Part shown: positions 1 through 12,227 of the stretch, in pieces
Layout of the letters: the number at the start of each line of letters is the position of its first letter
Position numbering within the stretch: the first letter of the stretch is position 1
From: Brienomyrus brachyistius
Taxonomy: Eukaryota; Chordata; Actinopteri; Osteoglossiformes; Mormyridae
Direction of reading: 5' to 3'
Length of the DNA stretch: 64,000 nucleotides
Assembly: GCF_023856365.1 (NCBI RefSeq)
Contig: NC_064548.1
Span: forward strand, 15,979,642 to 16,043,641
Notes under the pieces: model-generated
What the model was told of the DNA's origin: nothing
The model's input: the letters and a program-made list of their open reading frames with translations, nothing else
The model's database searches: none
Position numbers and translations under genes: made by a program

Positions 1-270
1 TATTTCAATTGTCTTTCTAGCAGGTGATTACCGACCTGTGGATAAGAAATGACTGCATATGGAAAAGAAACGGGCAAACACAGACAGGCACTGGAAACCT
101 TTTCTCACCTTGCCCTCTCTATTTCTCTCTATAGTTTTAATAATGATAATGATAAAAAGAACAAAGAAGCAGATGTTTCTTCTCTGTCATGGGTGTTTTC
201 ATGCACTCTACTTGTCATTGGGCAGTCATAAGGATGCAGCCTGGAGGAGCTTTATAACTAAGAAACACCC
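1..270. other. Unique intergenic DNA
   Basis: This is unique sequence with no coding signal that I recognise. Two short overlapping frames begin at 49 and 59, and the second owes most of its length to the CA array downstream. Confidence 0.5.
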
Positions 271-624
271 ACATACACACACACATGCATGCATGCACAC
301 ACATGGACATACACACGCACAAAAACACGCACACACTTACATGCACACGCATGGACATACACACAAATACACACGCATGCATGCATGCACACACATGGAC
401 ATACATACAAACACACACGCATGCATGCATGCACACATGAACATACACACGCACACAAACACGCACACATGCATGCATACACATGGACATACACACAATC
501 ACACACTCACATGAGTGTACACACACACACACACACACACAATCACACACTCACATGAGTGTACACACACACACACACACACACACACAATCACACACTC
601 ACATGAGTGTACACACACACACAC
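271..624. repeat. CA-rich compound microsatellite/minisatellite
   Basis: The tract is almost purely alternating A/C with inserted ATGCATGCATGC and ATGGACATAC blocks. A unit carrying ATGCATGCATGC recurs about every 44-46 bases in the first half. The second half holds three copies of a unit containing AATCACACACTCACATGAGTG separated by pure CA runs of different length. CACTCA-CA-TGAGTG inside that unit is a perfect inverted repeat. Open frames on both strands here arise because the array lacks stop codons and are not genes. Confidence 0.95.
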
Positions 625-1575
625 AGAAAACTACTTCTATTATTGTATCCATATTCCAAATATTTATCTAGTACATGGTGGATAAAATAATTATAATAGT
701 AATATTAATATTATGTTTTAAACCTTAAAAAGTTGTATGATTTCTTCCAAATTAAGACATAATTACTGGTAACTGTGGTCCAGGAAAATAACGAAAATGA
801 TCATTCACCATTAGGTTTTCAGAAGAAAAAAAAAATCCGGTTTAAGCTGGTTCTGTTTTTCCGTATTGTGTGGACTTTGATTACATTCCTTACAAGGAAG
901 CCAGCTGTGAAAATGTAGCCAATTTACATCGCTATTAGAGCCTGTTCAGGTGTTTTAATGACACCTTATCCACAGAGCAAATGCATACAAAAAAAACCCA
1001 GATGTGCACCATTTCTGCATATAACTTTATTCTCAATATTTACACACTCGCCCGCTGTCGCAGGTCCACCACCACATCTCTTTCCAACTTGCTCTGGTTC
1101 CATCTTCTTATTTATACTGCAGGCCACAAAAAAGGAAAATCCAACGGCTGAACCAAAAGCCAAGAAGTTTGCGGCTATTGCTGCCGACCGCCGCCAAGAC
1201 ACTGACCCAAAACAAATATGTTTACTTCTATTAAAGGAAATGTCTGGGCCCAAATATCTCTAGTGTTGAAGATCGTGCTACGGATTCCAGTGTTTCAGGC
1301 ATCTTTTTTAAAGCGCTCGTGTTGGATAAGAGTGGAGACCGAGGGGGAGGATTTTTGCAATGGAACGACAGTGTTTATGGAAGTAAAGAGTAAGAATGGC
1401 TCTTTTCTTCCTTTTTTCATCACACAGCTTCTTTGTCTCGAAAGAATCAAGGATTATTTGTCTAATTATTTCTCTTACTGTTTCAGATGAAGAAAAAATA
1501 TCAGTAATAATATCTCAGATAATGATTCACACATTTATCTGGCTGATAATTACCTCCAACATCTTCTACATCCCA
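625..1575. other. Unique intergenic DNA, AT-rich then mixed
   Basis: No transposon or gene is recognised. Frames of about 100 and 95 codons overlap on opposite strands near 958-1263. The forward one includes a lysine-rich stretch after a possible splice acceptor (ACTGCAG near 1120), but the protein matches nothing I know and I do not call it. Confidence 0.45.
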
Positions 1576-1746
1576 CACACGTGTGTTAATGTGTGTGTGT
1601 GCGTGTCTGTGTGTCTGCGTAGGTATGTTCTTGTCCGTGCCCTGTGATGGACTAGCATTCTGTCCAGAGTGCCTCTGCATTCTGTCCTGTTCTCCAGCCC
1701 CCTGACCCCCTGTTCTGTATAATTGGTCTTGAAGATAGATGGATGG
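1576..1746 (+). mobile_element. tRNA-derived teleost SINE, 3' part
   Basis: The order GT-rich stretch, CCCTGTGATGGACTAGCATTC, CAGCCCCCTGACCCC, then AGATGGATGGA matches the 3' body and tail of the common teleost SINE. The tRNA head is missing. The copy is diverged. Confidence 0.75.
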
Positions 1747-1911
1747 ACCTAATACTTAATTCTACTTTTCACATAAGTCAATAAAAGACCTTTGAAGTCC
1801 CTGTGAAAATATATAAACAGTGACTGTAACAATGCTTCTATTAAAAGGTGAAATGGACCTTTTTTCCAAAACCATAATCTAGGACAGCAGTGAGGCGATA
1901 TCTGTGAAATC

Positions 1912-2029
1912 GCCCTTAGTGTGTGGGCGTGTCCTGCAACAGACTGGCATCCCATCCATGGCATCTCCGACCTTTCTGGTTAACTGCAACCCTCTACTAG
2001 ATAAGACATATAGAACATGGATGAATGGA
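1912..2029 (+). mobile_element. SINE 3' fragment, diverged
   Basis: GTGTCCTGCAACAGACTGGC, then CATCCCATCC, and a tail TAGATAAGACATATAGAACATGGATGAATGGA-like stretch follow the same order as the 3' part of the SINE family seen elsewhere in the window. It lies 165 bases after another fragment in the same orientation. Confidence 0.65.
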
Positions 2030-2099
2030 GAATATCTATGTATATTACCATTGAAATTTGAACATTCTTGTAGCGGGTGCTGATCCCTGCATATCATCA

Positions 2100-2460
2100 T
2101 TTTCAGCCAGATCTATCTTTGGATACTGTAATTTCGCTTTGGTTTTATTGCTCTGAACGTATGGTCTCACCTGCTGCGATTCCTCATTCAAATGCTGCAA
2201 TCACGCTGATGGTACCATTATCTAATCCTTATGGTGCTTGTTTGCACCTTTAGTTGCCGCTGGACTTATCCAGGTAATGTGAGCTGCTAATGTGACACTC
2301 ATATGGCGATTTGCCTTAGGCGGCCTGCAAAGATCGTCTTATCATCTCCTCGTGTTGCCACAGAAACTCCTCACGAATCACGCAAACAAAACTGCCGCAC
2401 ACTGAAAGGTCAGTTCATTCAACTGCATCCGTTTCCTCCAGCTTGACATAATTGATTTCC
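2100..2460. other. Unique block, candidate regulatory DNA
   Basis: This sequence is non-repetitive and of balanced composition, with no open frame worth reporting. It sits between SINE copies but shares nothing with them. It could be conserved non-coding DNA, but nothing here proves that. Confidence 0.2.
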
Positions 2461-2463
2461 ACC

Positions 2464-2800
2464 CATCAATTTTCCATACCGTTTAGCCGATGTTGGTGAG
2501 CCCAGAATCCATTCCAAGATGGAACAAGCCACAAGACAGGGGATGCCCTTGATGGGAAGGCGGTCCATCACAGGGCCTATATACTCACAATAAAGCCAAC
2601 TGTAGAGACCCCGGTACAACTTACTGCACATTTTCACTTTGTGGGAGGAAACTGGACTATGCATTGGAAAACCCACATGAGAACAGGAAAAACATGCAAA
2701 CTCCTCACTCAGAGAGTCTAGGGGAGGGGACTCAATCCTCTAACCTTGCAGGTGTGAGACTACAGGGCCTCCCACTGAGCCACTGTACAGCCCTTAAAGC
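2464..2800 (-). mobile_element. Near-full-length SINE, antisense
   Basis: Read on the minus strand it has a tRNA-like head (positions 2800 to about 2720), then GTTTGCATGTTTTTCCTGTT, the GGTTTCCTCCCAC-like block near 2645, a CTGTGATGGACCGCC block near 2570, and an unusual tail near 2470 without a clear GGATGG run. It explains the overlapping 85- and 60-codon frames here. Confidence 0.75.
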
Positions 2801-2809
2801 CAGCGATTA

Positions 2810-3755
2810 TCTCCGAGTAAATACTCTCATATCTCTTCCACTGTAAGCCAATGATTTGTTTGTTAAGCGTAGACTTGAACCAGCAGCCAAAGCTTCACAA
2901 GCGCAGAATTACCCACCACTGAAGCTTTCCATGATCCGTCAGATTAGCACTGTTTATTTACGTCTGCATCGATCCTCGTGGGTGACGGGGCACATCCGCC
3001 AAGCAACGCGTCAGTCCCCTGGCCACCCCTAAAACGCAATCGGCCGGGTAATGCTTGTGATGTGTCCGCCCCAAGAAGAGAAGAGAGCCGGATTTGTGAT
3101 CTCACCGCCAGCCAAATGATTAATTAATCGGTGTGTACACACCAGCAGGAGGCAGGACTGTGAGGCAAGCGACCGTTCAGTCTTGCCACCATAGCAGAAA
3201 GCAATCCTCCATCTCTGGGACCTGGATGAAAAAAAAAACCTCCCCCAAAACAAAGGTAAACAAGAATGCCCTGGAAGGAAGCATTAAACGTATATCCATC
3301 ATGAGTAATCGGGCCTAATCACAGGGTGGGGACGCTGGGTTTCAGGTTGTGTTGGCCAAACCAAGTGCTCGAGGCTAGCTAAAATGTGGCATTCACTTTC
3401 AGAGGAACGAGATGCGGCCAAGATACAAAAGTCCGGTAAGGATACCCACCACCACTGTCACGTTGCTACTCTGGACAAGACAGCGGGATCTCCACTCAAT
3501 GTTTTATTCCTATTGCAATCACAGACTCCTTGAAATCATCTTGGGAAGCAGGAGGTGAGGGCGAAAAGGGAACTGATCATATCTAAGTAGGAGAGCTGGG
3601 AGCTTGTATCCTTTGGGGAGTTTTCCAGTCCACTGGCCCTTCCTACTAGTGGTATACTGGGTCAGGGTCATCGCAGGCCAGAGCTCCTTCCTCTACAGCA
3701 GCCCGGGGTTGTCAACTGATACGCTTCAACCCTGGAACAGGTGGTGTTTGTTAGT
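2810..3755. other. Unique intergenic DNA
   Basis: No recognisable transposon or gene. A CTCF-like motif is listed separately at 3142. Short frames on both strands around 3029-3318 do not resemble known proteins. Confidence 0.35.
3142..3155 (+). promoter_or_regulatory. CTCF-like motif
   Basis: CCAGCAGGAGGCAG agrees with the vertebrate CTCF core CCASYAGRKGGCRS at 13 of 14 positions (A instead of G/T at position 9). It lies in unique DNA, not in a SINE. Motif match only; no binding data. Confidence 0.35.
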
Positions 3756-4560
3756 GCCTCGCATTCACAAATAAATAATGTATGACGTGGAATAAAGGCT
3801 TAATATTCTTATGATCGCTGTTACATGACTGTGTATAAGGTGGACACGATGAACAGTGCTAAATAAATATATCAGAAACACACATTTTAAACGGAAGGAA
3901 ATGAAAGACGTTTAAAGTTATTTTAGTTTTGAACTGGATTCAGACAGTATATATATTGTAAACTGAGGATTTTGTTTGTTGTTTTAGATATGTAGCTTGC
4001 ATTAATTTGCTGTCAATGCTCTCAAAATGTCTTTTTTTATACAATGTCTTTTTTATATTTAATTTTTTTGTTTGTATCCCAGGCAGACAAATATGCATGT
4101 GATAATTGGACGTTTGTCCCTTTATCTCATCTGCGTCTTTGTATTCTATGACTGTACCGGTGCTTTCGCATCTTCCCACAGCAGCCGGTTGTGAAAAATC
4201 CCACACTTGGTCTGTTTTCCCCTTTTTATTCCGTACGCGGGAGAAACAAACAGCATGATGCAATAATGGAGCCGGAGCAGCAGGCTGAATGCTGCTTTTA
4301 GCTGCTATTATCCATTAATAGGCTGGCTATTAGCACAGCCATTCTAAGAAAGCAGAGGAACAGAAACAAACTTAGCCGCGTTTGTTCGTTTGTTTACGAG
4401 AGTTGTCGAGAGGGGCCTTTGTTCGGATTCCCTTTTAGTTTCCTCTGATATATAAATTATCGCAAATTGCCACCGTTATGTGAGGCCCCAGTGAAGACAC
4501 CTGAAGCACTCATTACGTGACTCTTGTCTCCGTGGAACGAAAGACGAAGCATTAATGTCT
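3756..4560. other. Unique block with homeodomain and forkhead-type motifs
   Basis: The stretch 4140-4460 is non-repetitive, includes CCATTAATAGG and GGCTATTAGC, and has the forkhead core TGTTTAC at 4391-4397. No coding signal is seen. This is a candidate non-coding regulatory element with no direct evidence of conservation. Confidence 0.25.
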
Positions 4561-4925
4561 CTGAGACCGCAGAGCTCCCCCAACTTGACATGGCCACATC
4601 CTGTTGATTCAAACCACAGCTGGTGGGACTGTGAATGCGTAGATGGATGTAATTTAATCAGGGGAAAAAAGGCACTCGGGCAGGAACGCGAGGAAGCTTA
4701 CATGGCATTTTTAAGTCGTGCGATTTCCCAAGCGACACATGCTGCCTATGACCTTGGTGTTGGCTTAACAAGGCCGAACGTGTAAGAGTGTTATACTTTA
4801 AAATGGGGGCGAAATTTCAGATCAGCTTTTTAAATAGAATACATCAGTTGCTGACTCGTTACAATCACACATACGGGAGCTTAAGTTTCTTCCATTTCTA
4901 ATTGAAAATAGTCTATGTTGATGGG

Positions 4926-5152
4926 AGTGGCATGGTCATACAATGGTTAGCACTTTTGCCTCACACCTCTGGGACCCGGGTTCGAGTCTCCGCCTGGGTT
5001 ACGTGTGTGGAGTTTGCATGTTCTCCCCATGTTGTCGTGGAGTTTCCCCCCCTGGGTTGTTCCCTGACTCCTGCCCATAGCTTCCAGGATAGGCTCCGGA
5101 CCCCCTGTGACCCAGAAAGATAAGCAGTTTAGAAAATGGATGGATGGATGGA
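4926..5152 (+). mobile_element. tRNA-derived SINE, complete ends with internal deletion
   Basis: The tRNA-like head is clear, with an A-box-like region near 4931-4944 and a B box GGTTCGAGTC at 4979-4988. It is followed by GTGTGGAGTTTGCATGTTCT and by the 3' part (CTTCCAGGATAGGCTCCGGA), ending in GGATGGATGGATGG. About 100 bases of the usual middle are missing after 5045. TTGATG occurs just before the head and just after the tail and may be a short target-site duplication. This is the best reference copy for the family in this window. Confidence 0.9.
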
Positions 5153-5159
5153 CATTGAT

Positions 5160-6749
5160 GAGGCAGAAACCTCCTCAATTGCCAGTGATACTCTGGGCTC
5201 TTCATTTACTTTATTTATCTATCATTGAAGCACCTTGTTGATGTTAATATCGATTTATACTAAAAGCTGAATAGTCTTGTTTATTTTTGAATGAGGGAAA
5301 AAATACAATGCAGTTTAACTTTTGTACCTGTGCAGATGGCAAATGAAGTTTCAATGCGGTTATAACTTATTTTAGGTTACGGGCTACATTTCACTCTCCG
5401 GCAAACGCATCACTACGACCGTGTCCAACAGCTGCCCTTGATTTTGGTCATTGGCCGAAACCCAAATAATTTTCCAATAAGGAGCATCGAGTCACAGTGG
5501 CCGCTTTGGCCAGGTCCCCCAGGCAACAAGGACTGAGGCCGAGTAGGATCGTGGGAGTACAGGGAGGTGTGAGCATTGGCAGAGACGAAGGCCCAATGGT
5601 ACCCGACACCGGCAGCTATCGGAGGGGATCGCTCCATCCATTTGGTCGCCTCTCACATGATCTCAAACACGCCTCCGCCGGTGTCTCGTTGCCCCGGTCA
5701 CCTGGGATATCCGAGGTAATGTTCTCCCCCTGAGTCGTGACTGCCCTGGCAGGGAGGGGGCGAAATTCTGCACCTCCCCAGACAAGGGTTAAAACATGGT
5801 CAGTGGGACTCACTCTGACAGGCCGCCACAATGCCCCTCTGTGTTCGGTTTCCTCGTGGGGTTCATTTCCCCCCCCCGCCCCCCCGTGTTCAGCTCAGGG
5901 GTTGGGGGGAATTGCAATGCCACGACTCGCTCCTCGGAAGCTGATGTCGGACGGCTCGCCGTATCGGGTAAACGGCTCTGATGTTTCACTCCTTGGTTCG
6001 GATGACAAATCAGGCCTGCCATCATTTTATTTTGCGGTCGGGCAACATAACATTATACCCCCACAAGGAAGGCTAGCAAAACCATAAAGGTGTCGGGATA
6101 AACGTCTGCGCGTCTCTACGAAAACAAAGTTTCAAAAACCTGAAGCGGATCATGCTGGAATGCAGTAATATAGAGAGCACACATTCTAATACTGCTGTAT
6201 CCTCTTCTTATGTTTCTTAACCCTAAGCTCAGACAATAACTGTTTTTCTACCTTTTTTTTGGCTCTCTGAATCAATCCAGAGAAACATGCACAGTCAAAG
6301 GATTTATGTTTTCAACCAGAGGCTATTTAGTACAATATCCTGCTCATAAATCACTTTGTCCACATCATAGCCGTGTATATAATAACTGTACATATTGTTC
6401 CGTTCAAAAGTGACCGGAGATCATTTTAAAGGCTTTATGCTCAGATTTCCCACAATGCAGCTGAAACCTAGAATTATGGCTCAGCTCAGGTTTGGGCACC
6501 AACTGAATGAATGAAGCTGTAGCCAGGCTCGCTACACATAATTTTCAGGCCTGTGACAAAATTATTTCAAACAAACCCCCCTACAACGCACAACTCCTCC
6601 TACTTGGGCCCCAGGACATCTTGCAATGTATTCACCCAAAGGTGGCAGGTCTAGCTGCAGCCACATCTAGGTGGAAGAACAAGTGAGGTCAGAGTGAGGA
6701 CAACAGATGTAACGCAACAGTATGTAGAAACTTTTGCCAAGCATCGTAT
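5160..6749. other. Unique intergenic DNA, GC-rich at 5500-6000
   Basis: The GC-rich part has open frames of 60-116 codons on both strands that overlap one another, as expected by chance where stop codons are rare. No protein is recognised. A C-rich run lies at 5869-5886. No transposon recognised. Confidence 0.4.
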
Positions 6750-6769
6750 GGGGGGGGGGGGGGGGGGGG
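6750..6769. repeat. Poly-G tract (20)
   Basis: Twenty uninterrupted G residues on the plus strand. Length may be inexact in the assembly. Confidence 0.9.
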
Positions 6770-6879
6770 TAGCATGGAGTGATGCTTCAGCAACTTGCAA
6801 AAGCGGGCACTTAGCATCAAGATTCTGACACCCCCTTGAATGTCCTTCTGGGGGTCACTGACCCAGGACCATTTTGCGT

Positions 6880-7700
6880 GTTGTGATGGAACTGCTTCGC
6901 GGACACGCGATGATGCATTGAGGATTGAGCGCAGAGGACAATTCCGGAACCTGCCGCCGTCTTTGCATAATTCCGTAATTCATTCACTCGGCCGGACCTT
7001 TTAGTAACTTATTCAAGGGCTTCCAGTGCATTAAATAGGCACATCAATAACCGTTCACCCGAGATGTGAATTCACAGCCATTAGGATCGCGGTGTAGCAC
7101 TCGTGCTTCTAATTTATGAGCTCAGCACCTCTCCTTCACAATTTTACGTGTCCCCATCCTGGTCCCGCCGCTCAAAAAAAAAAGAAAGAAAGAAAACAAG
7201 AACTAGTCACTTCCTTATCTTGTCCCGATTCGATGGTATTCAGGGGGGAAATAAATAAATAAGCCTTGAAATAAATAAGCAGGGGAACAGGGATCATGGG
7301 TATTTTCGGCACCTAATCTCTGTAAAGTTCCCCACATCAGAAGGTGAATGAAAATAAGAGTTTCGCAGCGGATTACGGGTGGCTTTGAGATGAGAAAGTG
7401 GGGCACATGTGTCTGGCGCTCTCTCCCCCGGTGCCGGGGCCTAATGATTTCTAATGCGGCTAAACATTACGGTGCTGTGGAGAGAAAAAAAAAAAAAAAG
7501 CCCACGTTTCGCTGGGGAAGCGCAAATCTTCCATCGCATGTTCCCTTTGTTGATTTGCGCGAGACAACGATGCCGCACGCTTATCTCCATTACAGCCGCA
7601 CACTGCGGGGAGCTTTGGCAAAGCCTCTCACCCCGCTCGCCTTATTAGCAACTGCTCTCGTCTGTCTCCTTCATCCCACCCCCCCCTCGCCTTTGCCCTC
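6880..7700. other. Unique block, candidate regulatory DNA
   Basis: Two non-repetitive stretches (6960-7150 and 7330-7680) are interrupted by an A-rich run near 7170-7200. Motifs such as GTAATTCATTCAC and CTAATTTATGAGC are homeodomain-like. Frames up to 167 codons (7348-7851) run through A-rich and C-rich tracts and match no known protein. Confidence 0.25.
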
Positions 7701-8206
7701 CCCCCCCAGTTCTCAACAGGAAGGAACCGAGAGGTGTGATATGCAAACCCTTTCCCCCTCCCAAACATGGCGGCTTCCTTCTTGCCTATTTTCCAAGCTG
7801 GTTCCTTCCACCTGTCTGTTTCTATATTACTATGCCGCATTATTCCCCTAGAAGCTTTCCCCTAATTCTGAGTAAGGAAGATCGATAATAATAACAGAAA
7901 CTTCACAGTCACTTTCGCACACGATACTCTGATGCTAATTTATCATCGTAAGACGCCTTGCATAGTCTTCTGTAAATTCGCAATTTCTATTGTATTCTGA
8001 TTTGCATTTGCAAGTACTGTGAAGTGTTTCTCCTATGTGTCTTGTAAGGCTGGCCAATACGTCATGTTTGACACCGAACCACAAACAATTTTGGTAAGTT
8101 GCATATACTGCCAATAAAATGTACTGATTACTGAAACAATAATTAAATGCATGCTACATAAACATTTTCATATTACTACATTATGTATAAAATTATGGAA
8201 GGCTTC
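7701..8206. other. Unique intergenic DNA
   Basis: C-rich at the start and AT-rich afterwards. It contains an octamer motif ATTTGCAT at 8000-8007. Nothing else identified. Confidence 0.35.
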
Positions 8207-8258
8207 ATCTATCCACCCATTTTTCAACCACTAGTCATGGTCGCAGTCATGAGAATCT
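8207..8258 (-). mobile_element. Degenerate SINE tail, antisense
   Basis: ATCTATCCACCCATTTTTCAACC followed by TCATGGTCGCAG-like sequence resembles the reversed 3' end of the SINE family. Short and diverged. Confidence 0.4.
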
Positions 8259-9320
8259 TAATTAAAGAATCATATTATTTTCACTATGCAATAAAATAAC
8301 AAAAATGCACAAATGAACGGCATAAAATAAGGCTGGATGAAGAAGGGTCGTCACAGACCCCTGCTGTCCAACAGACACAGCCCTCCTCAGTTCTGTTTCG
8401 GCCCCTCGTCCCAAGAGGCCCAAAGTCTGTTTTTCAGTCGATAAGATCTTGCATTTTTATTTATTTTTTTGTTTTTTGTTTGGTGCCTCACCAAAACCCG
8501 GCTGCCCCGGAGCCCTCAGCTGTGGCTGTGTTTATATAACATGGTGTTTGTTTGTTTCAGTTTCAGTCCTGGGAATAATCATCATAACCATATGTCTGGG
8601 TAATGTGTCTCTCGTCGAGCCAATGGCATCAGACACTCACAGTCTTCCCTTTTCGTTATTGTCAAAGTTCACTCGGTGTTTCCACATCTCCGGATCATTC
8701 TGTGGATCCGTTTTGGATTTCGGTAATATTACCACGGAATAAACACTGAAAACAAAACTTTCACATTTGTTTACTATATATATTTGTACTGAGCGTACTT
8801 TTATTTGTCAGTGGGATTGGCACTCAAGTCAGCCTAATTTGAGCTGAGTTTTGTTTGTTTGGATAAAAGTTGGTCTCCTTGTATTTTCTTTAGACAGTTT
8901 GGTTTTTATTTAACAGGCACAAAATATGAAGAAGTAATATTTGCTCAACCAAAACACTAAGCTATGTGAAGACACAGTGTAAAGTTATCAGGAGAAAGTA
9001 TTCATTGTTTAATGTCTTTGGTGGTAAAACTGCACAATAAGGCTTCACTTACACCATCAGGATCGTGGTGGAAGTGGTTTTACCCAATCCAAGGTTGTTT
9101 AAGGATGCACTGTCAAAACAATTCAACTATTACATTTCCCAGCACATGTGAAAATCTGAACTGGATGAAATATTGTCAGTAAACAGTTTGGTTTATGGTG
9201 TCTCTGTATAATCTAGTTGCCTCTTGCACCCACAGCTGGTAGGGGGGGGGGGGTCAGATCTCACCTATACAGCATGGTGTCTCTGAGTGTCGTGGTGTCT
9301 CTTGTTCTCCCACAGAATGT
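8259..9320. other. Unique intergenic DNA
   Basis: No recognisable gene or transposon. A G run of 12 lies at 9242-9253. TTTGTTTG-type runs are simple sequence. Confidence 0.4.
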
Positions 9321-9324
9321 GGCT

Positions 9325-9418
9325 GAGTGCATCCTGGCAAGAACTCATGTGCCATCCAGGGTCTAAGTCTGCTTGTGCCCTGTGCTTCCTGGCTCCAGGA
9401 AAGTGGATGAATTATGGG
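9325..9418 (+). mobile_element. SINE 3' fragment, diverged
   Basis: CATCCTGGCAAGAACTCATG, GTGCCCTGTGCTTCCTGGCTCC and the sequence after it follow the order of the SINE 3' body, without a clean tail. A GT-rich stretch follows at 9431-9466. Confidence 0.5.
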
Positions 9419-10058
9419 TGGATTTACTGTGTTTCTGTGTGTGTGTCTGTGTGTGTGTGTACTTGTTTAATTATTGGATGGATATGTACTTCTTACAGAG
9501 ATGGGAAATTGAAAGTATGCCATCCTTCAATTCCATGTTTTACTGTACTTTATCAGGGCCTAAATACCATTCGTGTAATCCTCACCATCTTTAATAAACA
9601 TTCCAGGATATTTCTTAAGGTGGGGGAATAAGAGAGGCCATGACATAGCCATAGACAGGGGGCAACATTATCATTAGCCAATGACATGTTTTGAATCAGT
9701 GAATGACAGGGGAAGGAGCATTGTGAGGCCAATCAGCTTGTCCCTGTGGCCCCGCCCCTGTATACAAAAAAAAAGAGATTTCACAGTTGTCATGTGCCTG
9801 TTCACAGAAGTTGGTGAGGAGTACACAACAGGAGGGTTTGCTTTTTTCCATGACTGAATATATACTGAGGCAGACTGAGGATCAAGGTGAAAGTCCTGGT
9901 GGTGCACTAAGGTGGTTCATTTCTTAGGTTAAAAGTCTTCCTCTACTTTTCCTCAGGATTTACATAACAGATTTGACAGTATTCTCTTCCAGAGCTTTAA
10001 TTTAATGCAAGATTATCTATTATTTACCACCTGGCCTCTCTGCCCTTCACCGTACCTA
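9419..10058. other. Unique intergenic DNA
   Basis: No gene or transposon recognised. Confidence 0.4.
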
Positions 10059-10080
10059 CCCCCCCCCCCCCCCCCCCCCC
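10059..10080. repeat. Poly-C tract (22)
   Basis: Twenty-two uninterrupted C residues. Confidence 0.9.
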
Positions 10081-10099
10081 ATTTCATCACTGTGGAACC

Positions 10100-11795
10100 C
10101 TGCTGATACTCCCTTCAAGGACAAGTGCAGAAGAAAAGGAAGAATGCTATCAACAGTCAGGCTAAACGTGGACATTACAGGGCATCAGAAGTGCCAAGCT
10201 TGGTACAAAACGCAAACTTCCCTGCCCATTACAATGGTACGGCAATGCAGAGGAACAACAGATATACGCATCGTTTGTCAATTAGCGGAAACACCCCCGT
10301 GCGTTGGCTTCTGATTTTATCCACAGTTTTGGATTGCTGCTCTCTTTCGCGTTTCCTGACATTCAGCCTGTTCCCGTGTTTATGCGTTGCAAGGTATATA
10401 ATATGTACAAAATGCATAATATTCCCATTAGAACGGTCCAAGAAATCAAGCAATGCATAAATATCACATTTCTCATTTTAAACAGACAGCACAATAAGGC
10501 CTTCGTGAAGAAAAAAAAAAAGCAAATGCCAATATTTTATATAAAAAAAGGCTGACAGTTACTACGAGGCAGGGCAATTTAAAAATGTATGGTAAGCGGA
10601 GAGACAATTAAAGAGAAAATCTGTTGGTTGTGAGCCCAGTCATGTACGGCTGCTCCACCTTGGGCGAGGAAGGTGCTCTGTGAGAACTGAAGCCTGATTA
10701 TTGTGATTGCCATGATTCAGGGTGGACTTGCCAGTTATTAGTGCCTGCCAGTATGATTTCAGAGCAATTATGAGACATGTTTTCAGCAATCCCACTCCAC
10801 TGCCAGTCGGTTGACCAATAGCGTGGCTGCACTGTGAGGGCGGATGTCCCCTGTTATCTGACTGCATGCGAGCAGTGGTTCACTGGAGTTTTCCCCAGGT
10901 CTGAACAGCAATAACTTAAAATAAGTTGTCAACGACGCACTATGTTTTGTATGGGATAATCATGACGTACCTTTTGTGCAAATGGTATATTGAAGTATCC
11001 CTCCTGTTCTGTTTCTGTGTGGGACATCAGGAGAGACAGAGCTGATGGAAACCTTCTGCATTTACGGTTTGGGTTCTTGGGTGGTAGGAGCAAAAAAAAG
11101 TCTTACGCAATTATTAGATTCTGCTTACGCGGCATAGCTCCCACCGCTGCCCTTATTGGCACGGTTAACCCACGCATAAAATTTAGGAAACACTCCAAAA
11201 CATCAACATTCTAAATGAGGGGTCATCTCTACACACAGGAATCGAGCAGTGGATCGAGCATGAGAAAAAAATCCACCCTGCTCATCAGCCATACTGTCAC
11301 CAACCCCCCGGTTGCCTGTCTGGAGCCTAAACTGTGTGGCATCATATACGGCATTATATGTGTTGATTTAACTTATAGTCTACTTTTGTTATTTCAGTTC
11401 AATTTTAATTTGTTGGCGATCTAGTACAGCCCAGACAATTTCAGAGACACTCAAAACTCAGATATACTCGTAATCAGGAGCAGCATAAAGATAAAGGAGT
11501 TAGACGATCTCTAACCCTGAGTGACAGGGATATAACTGATCAGAGCTAGGGGCTCAATATGATATATTTTCAAGTGTCTCGAAATGTCTGCCAGCACCTC
11601 TGCTCATAATGACTCAAATTTGAACAGTAGTAATTGCAGTGAGACTTTTGATTATGTTAACATGTTTATGGCGTGTTAAGAGTATCAGTCATTGGATACT
11701 CTCCCAACTCTTACAGAAGACTGGAGACTGTATTTAAAAGCAAGATCTAAGAAGGGCTTTTAAGCACTATCTCAGCAGCAAAAAAATAATGTCTT
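10100..11795. other. Unique block, candidate regulatory DNA
   Basis: The part 10560-10880 is especially non-repetitive and includes ACAATTAAAG, TTATTGTGATTGCC and a CCAAT box (GACCAATAGCG near 10815). Frames of 60-111 codons occur on both strands and match no family I know. Confidence 0.25.
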
Positions 11796-11980
11796 AATCC
11801 ATCCGTCTTCCTTAACCACTCAGGAAACACAGGGCGAAAGGCATGGACCGCCAGGCCGGGTGCCAGTTCGTCACAGAGCATGCTCTCCCGCGCTATGGAG
11901 AGTTAAGCGAAACCAGACGACCTGATGGCATGTTACTGAATTATGGGAGAAAGCGGAGGACCATGGGTCATTCTCTGCAG
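11796..11980 (-). mobile_element. SINE 3' and middle part, antisense
   Basis: Starting from the low-coordinate end: AATCCATCCGTCTTCC (reversed tail), CCTTAACCACTCAGG, GGTGCCAGTTCGTCACAGAG, then TGGGAGAAAGCGGAGGACC, which is the reversed GGTTTCCTCCCAC block. The tRNA head is missing. Confidence 0.65.
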
Positions 11981-12047
11981 GATTTCTGTACATACCAGAT
12001 AAAGGAGGCCGTCTTCTGTAAGGTCCTCTCATGTTAGCCAGCAGCCT

Positions 12048-12227
12048 ATGCCAGAGCAAGTGAGAGAGAAAGGTCAACGCGCCACGATGCAGGCAGTGAA
12101 ACAGATCCAAGTATCAGAGCAGAGACAGATCGAGACAGCCAAGACATCCACGAATGAAAGCTGGAAAAACAGCAACAACGAACAGTTACCGTATACAGCC
12201 ACCAGCAGTAACGGCATCGATGACTGA
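12048..12227 (+). other. Short open frame, 59 codons, unknown
   Basis: ATG at 12048 is followed by 58 more codons and TGA at 12225-12227. The predicted peptide is hydrophilic and rich in Q, S, T, N and E, with no signal peptide, membrane segment or known motif. The frame stays open upstream of the ATG for at least 11 codons. The ATG context is weak (C at -3). A second in-frame ATG at 12090 has A at -3. The longer frame on the opposite strand (12046-12405) is an alternative shadow. I infer only that it is non-repetitive; it may well be chance. Confidence 0.12.

Noticed and set aside
59..558. His/Thr-rich and Cys/Val-rich frames on both strands
   Set aside because: They come from the CA-rich array; alternating A/C gives His-Thr and its complement gives Val-Cys.
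1122..1263. Lysine-rich frame after a possible splice acceptor
   Set aside because: No protein family is recognised and an equally long frame lies on the opposite strand.
4926..5000. A possible tRNA gene, because A and B boxes are present
   Set aside because: It does not fold as a full tRNA and continues into the SINE body and GGATGG tail.
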